Counted from the stretch's first letter, positions 43,694 through 54,186 are shown. The stretch: 64,000 bases of DNA from Verrucomicrobiota bacterium (GCA_016222825.1 JACRQF010000015.1:361646-425645), one strand, 5' to 3'. Program-made: numbers and translations. The notes: generated from the letters alone by a model not told the origin.

Positions 43694-45187
43694 TCATTTC
43701 GTGGTTCCCGGCAGGCGGCCCGGTTCGCGCGCGCCGTTGCCCTGGCGCTTGGTCAGCGTATCGCCGAGGTCGGCGCGCATTTTCTCGGCGAACGCATTGA
43801 GCCGCTTCGCGATGTCGGGATGCCCGGCGATGACGTTCTTCTCCTCGCCGATGTCGCTTTGGAGGTCGTAAAGCTCCGGCTGTTCGACCTTGCGCGGGTC
43901 GTATTTGGCCGGGATGCCGCCCGTGCCGCCGGGCCGGCCGGCGAGCGAACGGTAGGTGTGGGGGAATTGCAGCTTCCAGCGTCCGTCGCCGGTGCCCACG
44001 CCTTGCAGTTGGTTGTTCGCGTAGTAGAACGCGTAGGCTTCGTGGGGATTCTTCGCGCCCTTCCTGTCGGCGATGACCGGCCACACGTCGAGGCCGTCAA
44101 TCTTGTGCTTCGGCAGTTCCGCGCCGACCAGCTTCGCGATGGTCGGCAGCAGGTCTATCGTCATCAGCATCGCGCCGCTCGACTTGCCGGCGGCGAGTTT
44201 GCCTGGCCAGCGCATGATGCACGGCACGCGGGTGCCGCCTTCCCACGCGGTGCCCTTGCCCTCGCGCAACGGCCCGGCCGAGCCGGCGTGGTCGCCGTAG
44301 GAGAGCCACGGGCCGTTATCGCTGGTGAAGATGACCCACGTGTTGTCGGCGACGCCGCAGCGCTCCAGCGCGCCGAGCACCTGGCCGACCGACCAGTCTA
44401 TCTCCGAGATCACGTCGCCGAACAGGCCGCGCGCGGTCTTGCCGCGGAACTTGTCGCTGACGTAGAGCGGCACGTGCGGCATCGAGTGCGCGAGGTAAAA
44501 GAAGAACGGCCGGTCCTTGTTCTTTTCGATGAAGCGCACTGCGCGCTCGGTGTATTGCGTGGTGAGCTGCTCCTGGTCCTTGCCAGTGAGGCCGACCTTG
44601 ATGGTTTTGTCGCCTTCGATCATCGGCAACGGCGGCCAAGTGTTGGGTTTGGACTCTGGGTGATGCGGCCACATGTCGTTGGAGTAAGGCAGGCCGAGGT
44701 ATTCGTCGAAGCCATGATGCACCGGCAAAAACTGCGGGTGGTGGCCGAGGTGCCATTTGCCAGCCATGCCGGTGGCGTAGCCTTTCTGCTTCACAACCTG
44801 CGCAATCGTCATCTCGCTGTCGGCGATGCCGTGGTTGGACTTCGGCACGAGCGCGCCGTGGATGCCGATGCGGTTCGGGTAACAGCCGGTGAGCAATCCC
44901 GCGCGCGACGCCGAGCAGACGGCCTGCGCGACGTGGAAGTTGGTGAAGCGCACGCCCTGGCTCGCCATGCGGTCGAGGTTCGGCGTGGTGTAGCCCTTCG
45001 CGCCGAAGCAGCCGACGTCGGCGTAGCCCAAGTCGTCGCAGAAGATGATGACGATGTTGGGCAGCGGCTTGCCGGCGTCGGCCGCCGCGCACCAGACCGC
45101 GGAGCAGAGCAACGCCGCCGCTGCGACGGTGGAGAGGATGGAGCGGGAACAGCAGGCGAACACCTGAGCAAGAGTTCTGGTCATCAT
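43694..45187 (-). CDS. Exported type I sulfatase
   Basis: 497 aa with a signal peptide (about 1-36). Metal site [14 protein letters not shown] (Asp51, Asp52), and the formylglycine motif C-x-A-x-R at Cys91: [12 protein letters not shown]. Further active site residues lie in [19 protein letters not shown] and FTSDNGPW. The enzyme needs a formylglycine-generating enzyme (not in this window). It removes sulfate from polysaccharides or phenols. Start selection: MMT at 45187 with an ATG one codon later. It is upstream of the CocE-like gene. Confidence 0.92.
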   Translation of the reverse strand: MMTRTLAQVFACCSRSILSTVAAAALLCSAVWCAAADAGKPLPNIVIIFCDDLGYADVGCFGAKGYTTPNLDRMASQGVRFTNFHVAQAVCSASRAGLLTGCYPNRIGIHGALVPKSNHGIADSEMTIAQVVKQKGYATGMAGKWHLGHHPQFLPVHHGFDEYLGLPYSNDMWPHHPESKPNTWPPLPMIEGDKTIKVGLTGKDQEQLTTQYTERAVRFIEKNKDRPFFFYLAHSMPHVPLYVSDKFRGKTARGLFGDVISEIDWSVGQVLGALERCGVADNTWVIFTSDNGPWLSYGDHAGSAGPLREGKGTAWEGGTRVPCIMRWPGKLAAGKSSGAMLMTIDLLPTIAKLVGAELPKHKIDGLDVWPVIADRKGAKNPHEAYAFYYANNQLQGVGTGDGRWKLQFPHTYRSLAGRPGGTGGIPAKYDPRKVEQPELYDLQSDIGEEKNVIAGHPDIAKRLNAFAEKMRADLGDTLTKRQGNGAREPGRLPGTTK

Positions 45188-45320
45188 GATGATGGTTTCC
45201 TTCTTGCAGCCATACTACCGCCCGCGCCGGCGGCGTCCACCTCAAACCTTTGAACCCGAAAACGAAGTGGATCGTCGCGCTGGCATTCTTGCCGGCACAG
45301 CTTGGAACCACCCTGGTGGC

Positions 45321-45773
45321 TCAGAACGTCCGCTGGCTGTCGAGCAGGATGGTGACGGGGCCGTCATTGACCAACTCCACGTCCATCATCGCCGCAAAGC
45401 GGCCTTCCGCGACCCTCAGTGGCGTCGCGGCACGGAGCTTTTCCATGAAGCGGTGGTAGAACTTCTCCGCGCCGGCTGGCGGCATTGCGTCGGAGAAACT
45501 GGGTCGCGTGCCTTTGCGCACGTCGCCGTGAAGCGTGAACTGCGACACCACCAGCACGCCGCCGCCGATGTCCGTGACCGAACGGTTCATCTTGCCCTCG
45601 TCGTCATGGAAGACGCGGAGCGAGAGAATCTTGCCGATGATGTAGTCGCTGTCGGCATCGGTGTCCTCCTTGCCGATACCGAGCAACACCAGCAGCCCGC
45701 GGCCGATTTCGCCCACGGTCTGGCCGTCCACGCGGACCGCCGCGCGGCTGACTCGTTGCACCACGATGCGCAC
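45321..45773 (-). CDS. dtd: D-aminoacyl-tRNA deacylase
   Basis: 150 aa, the usual family length. MRIVVQRVSRAAVRVDGQTV at the start, the catalytic core SQFTLHGDVRKGTRPSF, and NDGPVTILLDS near the end (the Gly-cisPro type motif) are all conserved, with His for Tyr in the first as a minor difference. The enzyme frees tRNA from D-amino acids and Gly. It stands alone, minus strand, between the sulfatase and the superoxide dismutase genes. Confidence 0.93.
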   Translation of the reverse strand: MRIVVQRVSRAAVRVDGQTVGEIGRGLLVLLGIGKEDTDADSDYIIGKILSLRVFHDDEGKMNRSVTDIGGGVLVVSQFTLHGDVRKGTRPSFSDAMPPAGAEKFYHRFMEKLRAATPLRVAEGRFAAMMDVELVNDGPVTILLDSQRTF

Positions 45774-45845
45774 GGCCGAAGCCTGTAGCCGAACCGCCCG
45801 AAGCTTGCAACCGGAAATGCGAAGAGCCGCGCCGTGATCCGGCGC

Positions 45846-46565
45846 TCAACTCGCCAGCTTCGCGTAACGCTCCGAGACGAAGTCCCAGTTGATCACGTTG
45901 TAGAACGCGGCCACGTAATCGGCCCTGCGGTTCTGGTATTTCAGGTAGTAGGCGTGCTCCCAGACATCCATCGCCAGCAACGGCGCGCGGCCTTGCGAAA
46001 GCGGCGTGTCCTGGTTGGGCGACTGCTCGATGACGAGTTCCCTGCCGTTGAGCGAGAGCCACGCCCAACCGCTGCCAAACTGGGTCATGCCAGCCTTGGT
46101 GAACTCGGCCTTGAAGCTGTCGTAACTGCCCCACTTCTTCTCAATGGCCTTGGCCAGCTCGCCGGCGGGCTTGCCGCCTTCGTTTTTCTTGAGGCACTGC
46201 CAGTAGAGGTTGTGGTTGGCGACGCCGCCGCCATTGTTCTGGACCGCCTTGCGAACGGCCTCGGGCACGGCGGACAGGTCGCGCAGCAGGTCCTCGACGC
46301 TCTTGCCCGCGAGGCTGGCCTGGCCAGCGACGGCTTTATTGAGGTTGCCGACGTAGGTCTGGTGGTGCTTGTCGTGATGGATCTCCATCGTCCGCGCGTC
46401 AATGTAAGGTTCGAGCGCGTCGAACGCATACGGCAGCGGCGGCAGCGTGAACGGCCCGGCGGGCGCGGCGTCGGCGGCCTGGGCCTGGTTGTGCAGCAGC
46501 CACGGGAGGGCGGTTGCGGCGGTGAGGAGTGCGGTCTTCTTCAGCGCATCTCGGCGTGTCATCAT
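45846..46565 (-). CDS. Exported Fe/Mn superoxide dismutase
   Basis: 239 aa with a Tat-type leader ([20 protein letters not shown], ending QAQAA). Mature enzyme: [19 protein letters not shown], metal His in [20 protein letters not shown], His in [13 protein letters not shown], and Asp and His in [27 protein letters not shown] contains the Gln-type metal-specificity area; which metal is used cannot be settled. An exported SOD would be loaded with metal before folding export. It is followed by the selenoprotein gene upstream on the same strand (46666-46905). Confidence 0.92.
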   Translation of the reverse strand: MMTRRDALKKTALLTAATALPWLLHNQAQAADAAPAGPFTLPPLPYAFDALEPYIDARTMEIHHDKHHQTYVGNLNKAVAGQASLAGKSVEDLLRDLSAVPEAVRKAVQNNGGGVANHNLYWQCLKKNEGGKPAGELAKAIEKKWGSYDSFKAEFTKAGMTQFGSGWAWLSLNGRELVIEQSPNQDTPLSQGRAPLLAMDVWEHAYYLKYQNRRADYVAAFYNVINWDFVSERYAKLAS

Positions 46566-46665
46566 GGTTTCTTGTCTCCTTCTGTTGGTTTTCGTTGTTT
46601 AGACATTGCGAACCTACAACGAAACCGGAAAGCCGCAAGCGGAGGCTCCCCACTGGCGCGACCGG

Positions 46666-46905
46666 CTACAATTTGGCGCGGATGGCTTTGACGATGTCGT
46701 CGGGTTCCGGGAACTTTCCCGTTTGCAGCTTGGAGAAGATTTTCGTGCCGTTCACGCTGACTTCAAAAACGCCTCCCGTGCCGGGAACGAGCGTGAGCGA
46801 CTGGATGTCGGGCTTGAACTCATCGAGCAGGCGCGCCGTCAAACTGACGGCCTTCGGCTCGTAGTTTCACTGGTAGCAATACTGTATCTCAACTTTGATG
46901 GCCAT
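46666..46905 (-). CDS. SelW/Rdx-family selenoprotein with in-frame TGA (selenocysteine)
   Basis: Read from ATG 46905 to TAG at 46666, it is 79 aa if TGA at 46869-46867 is decoded as selenocysteine (U13). The N-terminus MAIKVEIQYCYQUNYEPKAV gives the family redox motif Cys10-x-x-U13, the exact place where SelW, SelT, SelH and Rdx12 have CxxU or CxxC. The rest is a thioredoxin-like half: VPGTGGVFEVSVNGTKIFSK and LQTGKFPEPDDIVKAIRAKL, typical of the family (G-x-F-E-V, K-x-x-G-x-F-P). Good ribosome site GGAGG lies just upstream. A perfect hairpin follows the TGA at 15 bases. The role is a small thiol/selenol redox protein. SelA, SelB and SelC would be elsewhere in the genome. An ordinary caller would stop after 12 codons. 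Confidence 0.88.
46835..46851 (-). promoter_or_regulatory. Bacterial SECIS-like hairpin after the in-frame TGA
   Basis: On the minus strand GCCGTCA - GTT - TGACGGC forms a 7-bp stem with a three-base loop starting with G, 15 bases after the TGA at 46869-46867. Loop distance of about 22 bases, and a G in the loop, fit the published bSECIS geometry. A lower CGAG/CTCG stem can extend it with an internal loop. Binding by SelB is inferred. Confidence 0.75.
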
Positions 46906-46971
46906 AGAACCTCCGCTGTTTGCGCCGAAAGCTAGGTTGGCCGCTGAGGCGCGTCAAGGCGCGGGCGACTC

Positions 46972-48513
46972 TCACGAGAGCTGCCGCAGCCGGCGGAAGG
47001 CGGCGCCAAGATGCGAGATCACGTCCGAGGCGATCAACGCCTCCTCGCCGATCTCCAGCGTGGCGATGTCGCCGGCAAAACCGTGCAGCCAGACGCCCAG
47101 CCGAGCGGCGTTGAACGGCGAGAAGTCCTGCGCCAGCAGCGCGCCCATCACGCCGGTGAGCACGTCGCCGACGCCGCCGCTGGCCATGCCGGGATTGCCG
47201 GTGGAGTTGACCGTGATGTCGCCGGCCGGGTTGGCGACGACTGTGCGTGCGCCTTTGAGGACGACGACCACGTTCTTCTCGGCGGCAAACCGCGTCGCGC
47301 AACCCCAGCGGTCGCTCTGGACCTCCTTGGTGCCCGTGCCGGTGAGACGGCCCATCTCGCCGGGATGCGGCGTGATCACCACCGGGCCGCGCGCGTTGCG
47401 GAGCCGGGCGGTGTCACCGGCGAGCACGTTCAACGCGTCAGCGTCAATCACCATCGGCTTGTCGCAATGCTGAAGCAGCCACGCGACGACCGTCTCGGAG
47501 GCCTTCGACTGGCCGAGGCCGGGGCCGATGGCGAGCGCGTCGCATTTCTCCAACAGCGGCGCAAGCACCTCGGGGCCGGCTTCGGCGGGATCGAATGGCT
47601 TGGGCATCACCTCACGGCATTGCGAGGCGATGACCGGCCAGACGGCGCGCGGGGCGGCGAGCGTCACCAGCCCGACGCCGCTGCGCATCGCGGCCTGGCT
47701 GCAAAGCACCGCCGCGCCGCTGTAGCCTTCCGAGCCGGCCACCACCAACAGGTGGCCAAAGTCGCCTTTATGCGCGCTCGGTCGGCGGCGCGGCAGCAGC
47801 GCGCGCGCGTCATCCAGCATGAAATAATCGCGGCCCGGCGGCAGCGCGGCGGCAAATCTCACCGGAATGCCGATGTCCACGATGGCGAGCCGGCCGACGG
47901 TATCTATCGCGCTCTGCTGGAGCAGGCCGCTCTTGGGCAAGCCCATGGTCGCTGTCACGTCGGCGTGGACACAGGCGGCGGCGCACGCGCCGGTGTCGGC
48001 GTTGAGGCCCGACGGGATGTCAATCGCCAGTGTCGGCCGTTTGGCGGCGTTAATCAACTCGATCGCCTCGCGCACGGGGCTGCGCGGCTCGCCGGTCGCG
48101 CCGGTGCCGAGCAAGCCGTCCACGATCAGCCCGCAGCCGGCGAGCAATTCGGCCACAGGCTCTTTCCGCTGCGGGTCGAGGTGAATGATGCGCGGCCGGA
48201 GCTGCGCAAGCTTCTTCCAGTAGTAAGAGGCGTCGCCGGAGAACTCATCGGGATTGGACGCGAGCACCACCGTGATCGGCCCCCAGCCGCGACCGGCCTT
48301 GAAGAAATACTCCGCCGCCACGGTCGCGTCGCCGCCGTTGTTACCCTTGCCGACGAACAGGGCCACGCCCTGCTCGCGCGCCACGGTCATCGTCTGCGCC
48401 ACATTGAACACACCGGCCCCGGCGCGCTCCATCAGCTCCAAGCCCGGCACATGCCCTTCCTCGATGGTGCGCCGGTCCAGTTCGCGCATTTGTTCGGCGG
48501 TGACGATTTTCAT
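46972..48513 (-). CDS. nnr: Bifunctional NAD(P)H-hydrate epimerase / dehydratase
   Basis: 513 aa from ATG 48513 (MKIVTAEQMRELDRRTIEEG); the frame is open for 27 more codons but those lie in repeats. YjeF_N epimerase domain at 1-220: VALFVGKGNNGGDATVAAEY, GLLGTGATGEP and AIDIPSGLNADTG. ADP-dependent dehydratase (carbohydrate-kinase fold) at 230-510: HKGDFGHLLVVAGSEGYSGA, IGPGLGQ and the catalytic GNPGMASGGVGDVLTGV. The enzyme repairs damaged NADHX and NADPHX. Upstream repeats separate it from acpS, but order and strand suggest a single unit. Confidence 0.94.
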   Translation of the reverse strand: MKIVTAEQMRELDRRTIEEGHVPGLELMERAGAGVFNVAQTMTVAREQGVALFVGKGNNGGDATVAAEYFFKAGRGWGPITVVLASNPDEFSGDASYYWKKLAQLRPRIIHLDPQRKEPVAELLAGCGLIVDGLLGTGATGEPRSPVREAIELINAAKRPTLAIDIPSGLNADTGACAAACVHADVTATMGLPKSGLLQQSAIDTVGRLAIVDIGIPVRFAAALPPGRDYFMLDDARALLPRRRPSAHKGDFGHLLVVAGSEGYSGAAVLCSQAAMRSGVGLVTLAAPRAVWPVIASQCREVMPKPFDPAEAGPEVLAPLLEKCDALAIGPGLGQSKASETVVAWLLQHCDKPMVIDADALNVLAGDTARLRNARGPVVITPHPGEMGRLTGTGTKEVQSDRWGCATRFAAEKNVVVVLKGARTVVANPAGDITVNSTGNPGMASGGVGDVLTGVMGALLAQDFSPFNAARLGVWLHGFAGDIATLEIGEEALIASDVISHLGAAFRRLRQLS

Positions 48514-48516
48514 GGG

Positions 48517-48616
48517 GTCGTGATTGGTGACTTGTGACTCGTAACTGGTGATTCGTGACCCGAAACTACTACTCCAAACTGGCCTGCGAGTCACGATTTA
48601 CGAATCACGAGTCACG
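48517..48616. repeat. Iterated short repeat between acpS and nnr
   Basis: About 100 bp consisting mainly of variants of GTGATTCGTGACTCGTA in one orientation (48517-48560) and their reverse complement (48585-48616, TCACGATTTACGAATCACGA and onwards). It forms a large imperfect inverted repeat, and its right end overlaps the acpS stop by three bases. It holds no gene. Confidence 0.75.
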
Positions 48617-48992
48617 CCCCTTCCAATACCGCGCTCGCCGCCGCGTAGCCGTCGGTGTGGCTGAGGCTGACGTGGATGGCGGTCGCGCCGCGGGATTCCA
48701 TCAGGTCGAGGCCTTTGCCGTGCATGACGACGTAAGGCTCGCCACTGTCGCGTCGGCGGATTTCCATGTCTTTCCAGCCGAGGTGCTCGCCGATGCCGGT
48801 GCCGAACGCCTTCGAGATGGCTTCCTTCGCGGCGAAGCGCGCGGCGAGATGAAGGTCGGGCTTCTTCATTGTGCGGGCGTAGGCGACCTCGGCGCTGTGG
48901 AAGATGCGGTTGAGGAACCGTTCGCCGAACCGCTCCAGCGTCTCGCTGATGCGTTTCGTCTCCACGATGTCAATGCCAGTGCCGAGAATCAC
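48612..48992 (-). CDS. acpS: Holo-[acyl-carrier-protein] synthase
   Basis: 126 aa, the usual length. GTGIDIVETKRI at the N-terminus gives the first metal-binding Asp, FAAKEAISKAFGTGIG is the canonical W/F-A-x-K-E-A motif, and a C-terminal beta segment HVSLSHTDGYAAASAV contains the S-H motif. The enzyme moves 4'-phosphopantetheine from CoA to ACP. It follows pdxJ and the TPR gene on the same strand, 12 bp after the TPR stop; pdxJ and acpS are neighbours in many genomes. Confidence 0.94.
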   Translation of the reverse strand: MILGTGIDIVETKRISETLERFGERFLNRIFHSAEVAYARTMKKPDLHLAARFAAKEAISKAFGTGIGEHLGWKDMEIRRRDSGEPYVVMHGKGLDLMESRGATAIHVSLSHTDGYAAASAVLEGA

Positions 48993-49004
48993 GGGAGCAC
49001 CTTA

Positions 49005-50669
49005 TCATTTCGCCGGCACGGGTGAAAGCTCCGCGAGCTTCTTCTGGTCCTGCGCGGCGAGGTCGGACTGGTTCAGCTTCATGTAAATGACGCTCCGCTC
49101 CTGGTAGGCGAGCGCGAGCTTGGGATCGAGCGCAATGGCTTGCGTGAGGTCGACCAGCGCGGATTGGAGGTTGTTCAACTGGTGATGGATGGCACCGCGC
49201 AGCAGATAGGCCAAGGGGTTCTTCGGCGTCAGCTCGATCTGCTTGCCGGCGTCGGCCAGCGCGAGCATCAGTTCGCCCTTGAGCGCGAACACGCGGGCGC
49301 GCTCGTCGTAGGCGCCGGCAAATTTCGGGTCGGCGGCGATCACGCGGTCGAGGTCGCGGCGGGCGTCGTCGAAGCGGTTGATCCTGCGCAGGCAGTTCGC
49401 GCGCCAGCCGAGCCACTGCATCTGGTTCGGCTCGGCCTTCAACGCGACGTCGAGGTCGGCGACGGCGGCGGCGCAATCGCCCTTGAGGGCGTGCGAGAGT
49501 CCGCGCTGCGCGTAAACGCCCGGCGTCTTCAGTCCCATCTCGATGGCGCGGGTGAGGTCGGCGATGGCTGCGTCGGCGCGTCCGCGGTTGATGAGCAGGA
49601 CGCCGCGGTTGACGCGGGCCTCGGCGAAACGCGGCGCAAGCTTGATGGCCTCGTCCAGTTGCTTGATGGCCTCGTCGAGCTTGCCGCGCTGGGCATTGGC
49701 AACGCTTTGCTGGAAGAGCTGCAACGCGCGTTGCACTTCGGGCGGCACCGCCACGGGTTGGCCGGCGGCCGGCGGCGGGCGAAGTCCACCGCTCTGGCCG
49801 AGCGATTGCGGTGCGCCGGGCAGGCCCCGCAATGCCGCGGCGGCTTCGGCCTGCTCCTGCGCGACGCGGGCCGGCTGTTTCCATTCCTGGTAGATCTGCG
49901 CGCGGGCTAAATGCACGCCGGCGCGCATTCGCGGGTCAATCTCCGCCTTGAGCACCAGCCCGTAGTCTTCCAGTGCGCCGTCCTTGTCGCCGCGTCTGAT
50001 CTTGATGGCCGCGCGGCGCAACAGCAGTAGCGGCTCGCGGCTGAGGTTGTAGGCGCGCGTGAGATCCTCCATCGCGCTCTTGGTTTCGCTCTGCGCCTCG
50101 TAGGCGGCGGCGCGGCCCTCGTAGGCGTAGGCGTAACGCTTGTCGAGGCCGATGGCGGTGGTGAACTCGTGCATCGCGCCGTCGGCGTCCTTCTTGAGCA
50201 GCATCGCCGCGCCGCGCATGCCGTGGGCGGGCGCGTCGTTCGGCATGAGCGCGACAAGCCGGGCGCTGGCGGCGAGCGCGCCCTCGGCGTCGTTGCGCTG
50301 AAGCTGCGTCAGCGAAAGTTCGAGCCACGCGGCGGCGTAGTCGGGCTGCGTCTCGACGGCGTGGCGCAGATGTTTGGCGGCGGCGTCGAGGAAACCGAGC
50401 CGCCGCAGGAGGTGGCCGTGCAACGCCTGCGCCACCGGCAGCTCCGGCCCAAACGCGGCGGCCTCGGCAGACGCGGCGAGTGCGTCCTCGAGTTTGTTGG
50501 CGGCGCGCAGATCGTCGGCCTCGCGGACCTTGTCCATCGCGCGGGCGAGGTTGCTCTGCTGGAGAAGCCGGCCAAGGTAGCCGGAGAGGTTGAAGTCCGC
50601 CGCGTTAGCGCAAACGGCCGTGCAGAGGAGGAACGCGGACAGCCGGGTTGAGAACGGCCGCATCATCAC
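49005..50669 (-). CDS. Exported TPR-repeat protein
   Basis: 554 aa. A signal peptide (1-23, ending CANA). Then two large blocks of TPRs: [40 protein letters not shown] and [20 protein letters not shown] up to about residue 290, then a Pro/Gly-rich linker (about 295-320) and a further block from [19 protein letters not shown] to [20 protein letters not shown]. The TPR (8-residue A-x-x-Y pattern) is clear. Its start overlaps the pdxJ stop by 4 bp (ATGA). A periplasmic protein-interaction role is inferred. Confidence 0.82.
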   Translation of the reverse strand: MMMRPFSTRLSAFLLCTAVCANAADFNLSGYLGRLLQQSNLARAMDKVREADDLRAANKLEDALAASAEAAAFGPELPVAQALHGHLLRRLGFLDAAAKHLRHAVETQPDYAAAWLELSLTQLQRNDAEGALAASARLVALMPNDAPAHGMRGAAMLLKKDADGAMHEFTTAIGLDKRYAYAYEGRAAAYEAQSETKSAMEDLTRAYNLSREPLLLLRRAAIKIRRGDKDGALEDYGLVLKAEIDPRMRAGVHLARAQIYQEWKQPARVAQEQAEAAAALRGLPGAPQSLGQSGGLRPPPAAGQPVAVPPEVQRALQLFQQSVANAQRGKLDEAIKQLDEAIKLAPRFAEARVNRGVLLINRGRADAAIADLTRAIEMGLKTPGVYAQRGLSHALKGDCAAAVADLDVALKAEPNQMQWLGWRANCLRRINRFDDARRDLDRVIAADPKFAGAYDERARVFALKGELMLALADAGKQIELTPKNPLAYLLRGAIHHQLNNLQSALVDLTQAIALDPKLALAYQERSVIYMKLNQSDLAAQDQKKLAELSPVPAK

Positions 50670-51430
50670 CCGACGTAGCCGGCCATCAGCGCCAACATCT
50701 CGCGCACGGCCCGGTCCAAACCAACGAAGATCGCGCGGCTGATGATCGAGTGGCCGATGTTCAATTCGTCCAGATGCGGGATGCGCAGGATGGTGTGGAC
50801 GTTCTCGTAGTTGATGCCGTGGCCGGCGTTGACGCGCAGGCCGAGTTGGTGCGCCTGCTTCGCGCCGGCGATCAACCGCTGGAGTTCCCGCTCGGCGGCA
50901 ACCGCGTCCGGCGCGTTGGCGAAAGCGCCCGTGTGCAGCTCAACGTAGTTCGCGCCGGCCCGCGCGCTGGCTTCGAGCTGGCGGCCGTCGGGATCCACGA
51001 ACAGGCTGACCTCGCGTCCGCCGGCCTGGAGCTGCTTGGTGACGGCGGCGATGTTGTCGTAGCCGCCGACGATGTCGAGGCCGCCTTCGGTGGTGACTTC
51101 CTGGCGCTTCTCCGGCACGAGGCAGCAGATGGCCGGCTGCACGTCGAGCGCGACGCAGACCATCTCCGGTGTCGGCGCCATTTCCAAGTCTATGCGCGTC
51201 CGGCAGGTCTGCTTCAGCAACCGCAGGTCGCGCTCCTGGAGATGGCGGCGGTCTTCGCGCAGGTGGCAGGTGATGCCGTGCGCGCCGGCCAGTTCGCAAG
51301 CGGCGGCGGCCCAAACCGGATCGGGTTCGGGAATCGCGCCGGCCGGTTCGCCTTCCAGCGCGGGCGAATCCTTGTAGCGCGCCTGCCGCAGCGTGGCCAC
51401 GTGGTCAATGTTGACGCCCAGTTTCAGCAT
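50666..51430 (-). CDS. pdxJ: Pyridoxine 5'-phosphate synthase
   Basis: 254 aa from ATG 51430 ([20 protein letters not shown]); an in-frame ATG at 51508 would add 26 residues unlike the family. Active-site segments: [50 protein letters not shown], and [13 protein letters not shown]. The enzyme joins 3-amino-1-hydroxyacetone phosphate and deoxyxylulose 5-phosphate in vitamin B6 synthesis. It is the first gene of a pdxJ-TPR-acpS-nnr unit, with 4-bp overlap to the TPR gene. Divergent from the subtilase gene. Confidence 0.95.
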   Translation of the reverse strand: MLKLGVNIDHVATLRQARYKDSPALEGEPAGAIPEPDPVWAAAACELAGAHGITCHLREDRRHLQERDLRLLKQTCRTRIDLEMAPTPEMVCVALDVQPAICCLVPEKRQEVTTEGGLDIVGGYDNIAAVTKQLQAGGREVSLFVDPDGRQLEASARAGANYVELHTGAFANAPDAVAAERELQRLIAGAKQAHQLGLRVNAGHGINYENVHTILRIPHLDELNIGHSIISRAIFVGLDRAVREMLALMAGYVG

Positions 51431-51648
51431 GGTGCGGAATATGAGGTCGTCGCGGGCCAAAAGCAACTTGGAACTCCCCGCCTCACTGGGGATGCGCGGC
51501 CAATTCATGGGCGCGGGCTTTGGAGGGCCGGCTTCATCCGTTTTGACACAACCCCGGCGTGTGGTATAGTTCGACCCACGTGGAGTGTAGGTCTGACGGT
51601 CCGAGAGGCGCAGAAGTCGTCGAGATTTGTCAACGCAAGAGGTGTCGC

Positions 51649-54018
51649 ATGAAAACAGGGAGGCTTTCCCACGTGTTCGAGAACAAGATCCGCTCCCGGC
51701 TGGCCCGGTTCGGCGTTTGGTCCGGCTTGGCCGTGGCTGTAGTGGCCGGCGGCTTTGACGCCCAAGCGGCTGCGCCAGCCGACGCCCGGCCTGACCGTAT
51801 TCTGATCAGACCCAAGGCCAACGTTGCCGAGGTGAAGCTGCGGTCGCTCTACGCCGTCCACGGCATGCGCCAGCACAACCACATGCCGCAGAACCGCGTC
51901 CGGGTCATGACCGTGCCGCCGGCGCTGCGCGACGCGGTGATGCGGGCGCTCAAGAGGTCCCCGGACATCGAGTTTGCCGAGCCGGACTACATCGCCCGGC
52001 CCTGTCTGGCGGCGAACGATCCTTATTTTGCCAACGGCTCCGAATGGCATCTGCCCAAGATTCAAGCGCCGCTCGCGTGGGATGTCACCACCGGCCGGAC
52101 GAACATCATCCTCGCCGTCGTGGACAGTGGCGTGGACGTGGCGCATCCCGATCTCGCAGGGCGGCTGCTGCTGGGCTACGACCTTGCCAACAACGACCCC
52201 GATCCCTCCGATGACAACGGCCACGGCACCGCCGTCAGCGGCACGGCGGCGGCCCGTGGCAACAACGGCGTCGGCGTCGCCGGCGTGGCGTGGAATTGCC
52301 TGATCCTGCCGGTCAAGGTCACCGATGCGACCGGCTCAGCCAGTTACTCCGACCTGGCCAACGGCATCATCTTCGCCGCCGACCGCGGCGCGCGCGTCAT
52401 CAACATCAGCCTCGGCGGCCCCTCGTCGTCGAGCACGCTCCAGAGCGCGATTGACTACGCGTGGAGCAAGGGCGTCGTCATCGTGGCCTCCGCGGGCAAC
52501 GCCGGCAACAGCCAGCCGAACTATCCCGGCGCCTGCAACCACGTCGTCGCCGTCTCCGCGACGCAACAGAACGACACGCGGGCGAACTGGAGCAGCTACG
52601 GCAGCTTCGTGTCGCTCGCCGCGCCGGGCGTCGGCATCTGGACCTGCAACACCAACGGCGCTTACGCGGCGTGGTCCGGCACGTCGTTCTCCAGCCCGAT
52701 CGTGGCCGGCGTCGCCGCGCTCGTCGCCTCCGCCAACCCGGCGCTCTCCAACGCCCAGATCGTGGACGTTCTCAAAGCCAGCGCCGACGACCTCGGCTCG
52801 GCTGGCTTCGACACCTCCTACGGCTACGGCCGCGTCAACGCCAACCGCGCCGTGGCCTCCGCCACCGGCGCTCCGCCGCCCCCTGATACCACCGCGCCGG
52901 GGATCGCCGTCGTTTCACCCGCCAGCGGCAGCATCCTCAAGGGCACGGCGGGGATTTCCGTCCGCGCCAGCGACAACGTGGGCGTGACCCGGACGGAATG
53001 TTACGTGGACGGCGTCCTGGTCGGCTCCAGTTCCAGCGCCACGGCGACATTCTCGTGGAACAGCGCCACCGTGACCGACGGCGCGCACGTGCTCCAGGCC
53101 CGCGCCTATGACGCCGCCGGCAACACGGGCATCTCCGCGGATGTCAGCGTCACGGTTCAAAACGCCGCCGACAGCAACGCCCCGGTCGTTACCATCAGCT
53201 CGCCGGCCGACGGCAGCACGGTCCGGGGTGTCATCAGCATCGCCGTCCGCGCCACCGACAGCAGCGGCGTTGCATGGGTGGACTGCTACTTCGACGGCCG
53301 CCTTCTCGGCAGCCGCAGCGGCGCGAGCGCGACGTTCAGTCTCGACACCACGCAGGTGAGCAACGGCGCGCATACGCTGCTGGCACACGCCTCCGACACC
53401 TCCGGCAACATCGGCGTTTCCACCACCGTCACTTTCACCGTCCAGAACACGGCCGACACCACCGCGCCGACCGTCACGATCACCGCGCCGGCTGGCGGCG
53501 CCACCGTCCGCGGCCGCATCAACATTGCGTTGAGGGCGGCCGATAACGTCGGCGTCACCTTGACGGAGTGTTACCTCGACAACCGGTTGATCGGCAGCCG
53601 TCGCGGGGCGGCCTCAGGCTTCGCCTTTGACACCCTACAGGTGATGGACGGCACACACACCTTGCAGGCGCGGGCCTACGACGCGGCGGGCAACGTCGGT
53701 GTTTCCCCCGCCGTCAACATTGTTGTCCAAAACCTTGCTTCTGGCATCGGCCCGACCGTCGCCATCACTTCGCCGGCCAACGGCGCCACCGTCAGCAGTC
53801 AGCAGCGGATAGCAGTCACAGCCAGCGAACCCGGCCGCCGGGTCGTCGAGGTGGATCTCTACATTGATGGTTGGTTCGCGGGCTACAGCCGGCAGACGAA
53901 CCCGGTGTTCATCTGGGACACGCGCCGGCTGGCCAGTGGCATGCACACGCTGCAGGCCGTTGCCTGGGACGACCTGCGGCGCGCTGGCATCTCGCCGGTG
54001 GTCACCGTCCAGAAGTGA
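51649..54018 (+). CDS. Exported subtilisin-like serine protease with four Ig-like repeats
   Basis: 789 aa from ATG 51649. Signal peptide about 20-43, then a propeptide (I9-type, about 45-115). Catalytic S8 domain: Asp159 in [12 protein letters not shown], His192 in [13 protein letters not shown], Ser346 in [12 protein letters not shown]. From about 425 to 789 are four tandem Ig-like repeats of about 90 residues each, with the shared pattern TAP-x-V-x-I-x-(S/T)-P-A-x-G-(S/A)-(T/I)-x-(R/K)-G. There is no sorting or anchor signal at the C-terminus. A secreted or surface-bound protease. Promoter region shared with divergent pdxJ. Confidence 0.9.
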   Translation: MKTGRLSHVFENKIRSRLARFGVWSGLAVAVVAGGFDAQAAAPADARPDRILIRPKANVAEVKLRSLYAVHGMRQHNHMPQNRVRVMTVPPALRDAVMRALKRSPDIEFAEPDYIARPCLAANDPYFANGSEWHLPKIQAPLAWDVTTGRTNIILAVVDSGVDVAHPDLAGRLLLGYDLANNDPDPSDDNGHGTAVSGTAAARGNNGVGVAGVAWNCLILPVKVTDATGSASYSDLANGIIFAADRGARVINISLGGPSSSSTLQSAIDYAWSKGVVIVASAGNAGNSQPNYPGACNHVVAVSATQQNDTRANWSSYGSFVSLAAPGVGIWTCNTNGAYAAWSGTSFSSPIVAGVAALVASANPALSNAQIVDVLKASADDLGSAGFDTSYGYGRVNANRAVASATGAPPPPDTTAPGIAVVSPASGSILKGTAGISVRASDNVGVTRTECYVDGVLVGSSSSATATFSWNSATVTDGAHVLQARAYDAAGNTGISADVSVTVQNAADSNAPVVTISSPADGSTVRGVISIAVRATDSSGVAWVDCYFDGRLLGSRSGASATFSLDTTQVSNGAHTLLAHASDTSGNIGVSTTVTFTVQNTADTTAPTVTITAPAGGATVRGRINIALRAADNVGVTLTECYLDNRLIGSRRGAASGFAFDTLQVMDGTHTLQARAYDAAGNVGVSPAVNIVVQNLASGIGPTVAITSPANGATVSSQQRIAVTASEPGRRVVEVDLYIDGWFAGYSRQTNPVFIWDTRRLASGMHTLQAVAWDDLRRAGISPVVTVQK

Positions 54019-54044
54019 TGGGGGGTGGGAATCGAAGCGACGCT

Positions 54045-54067
54045 GCGCCGCCGATTCGCGGCGGCGC
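54045..54067. repeat. GC-rich hairpin after the subtilase gene
   Basis: GCGCCGCCG (54045-54053) and CGGCGGCGC (54059-54067) enclose ATTCG, 27 bp beyond the stop at 54018. No T run follows, so it may be a weak terminator or a repeat. The rest of the gap to 54187 has an AT-rich stretch (54110-54180) suitable for the promoter of the next gene. Confidence 0.6.
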
Positions 54068-54186
54068 AACCGCCTTCTTCCGGCAAAAAAGGCCGCAACT
54101 TTCCTCTCGACGGGATGTTGAAAGAAAGAGCGTAAGGACTTTACGTTCTTGCGTTCTTGTGTATAAACAGGCCTGAGTAAAGCTGG

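Noticed and set aside
46666-46905. Reading the in-frame TGA as a sequencing error or pseudogene.
   Set aside because: The codon falls exactly on the catalytic position of a CxxU motif, the downstream frame is intact, and a SECIS-like hairpin is present. Selenocysteine is the better explanation.
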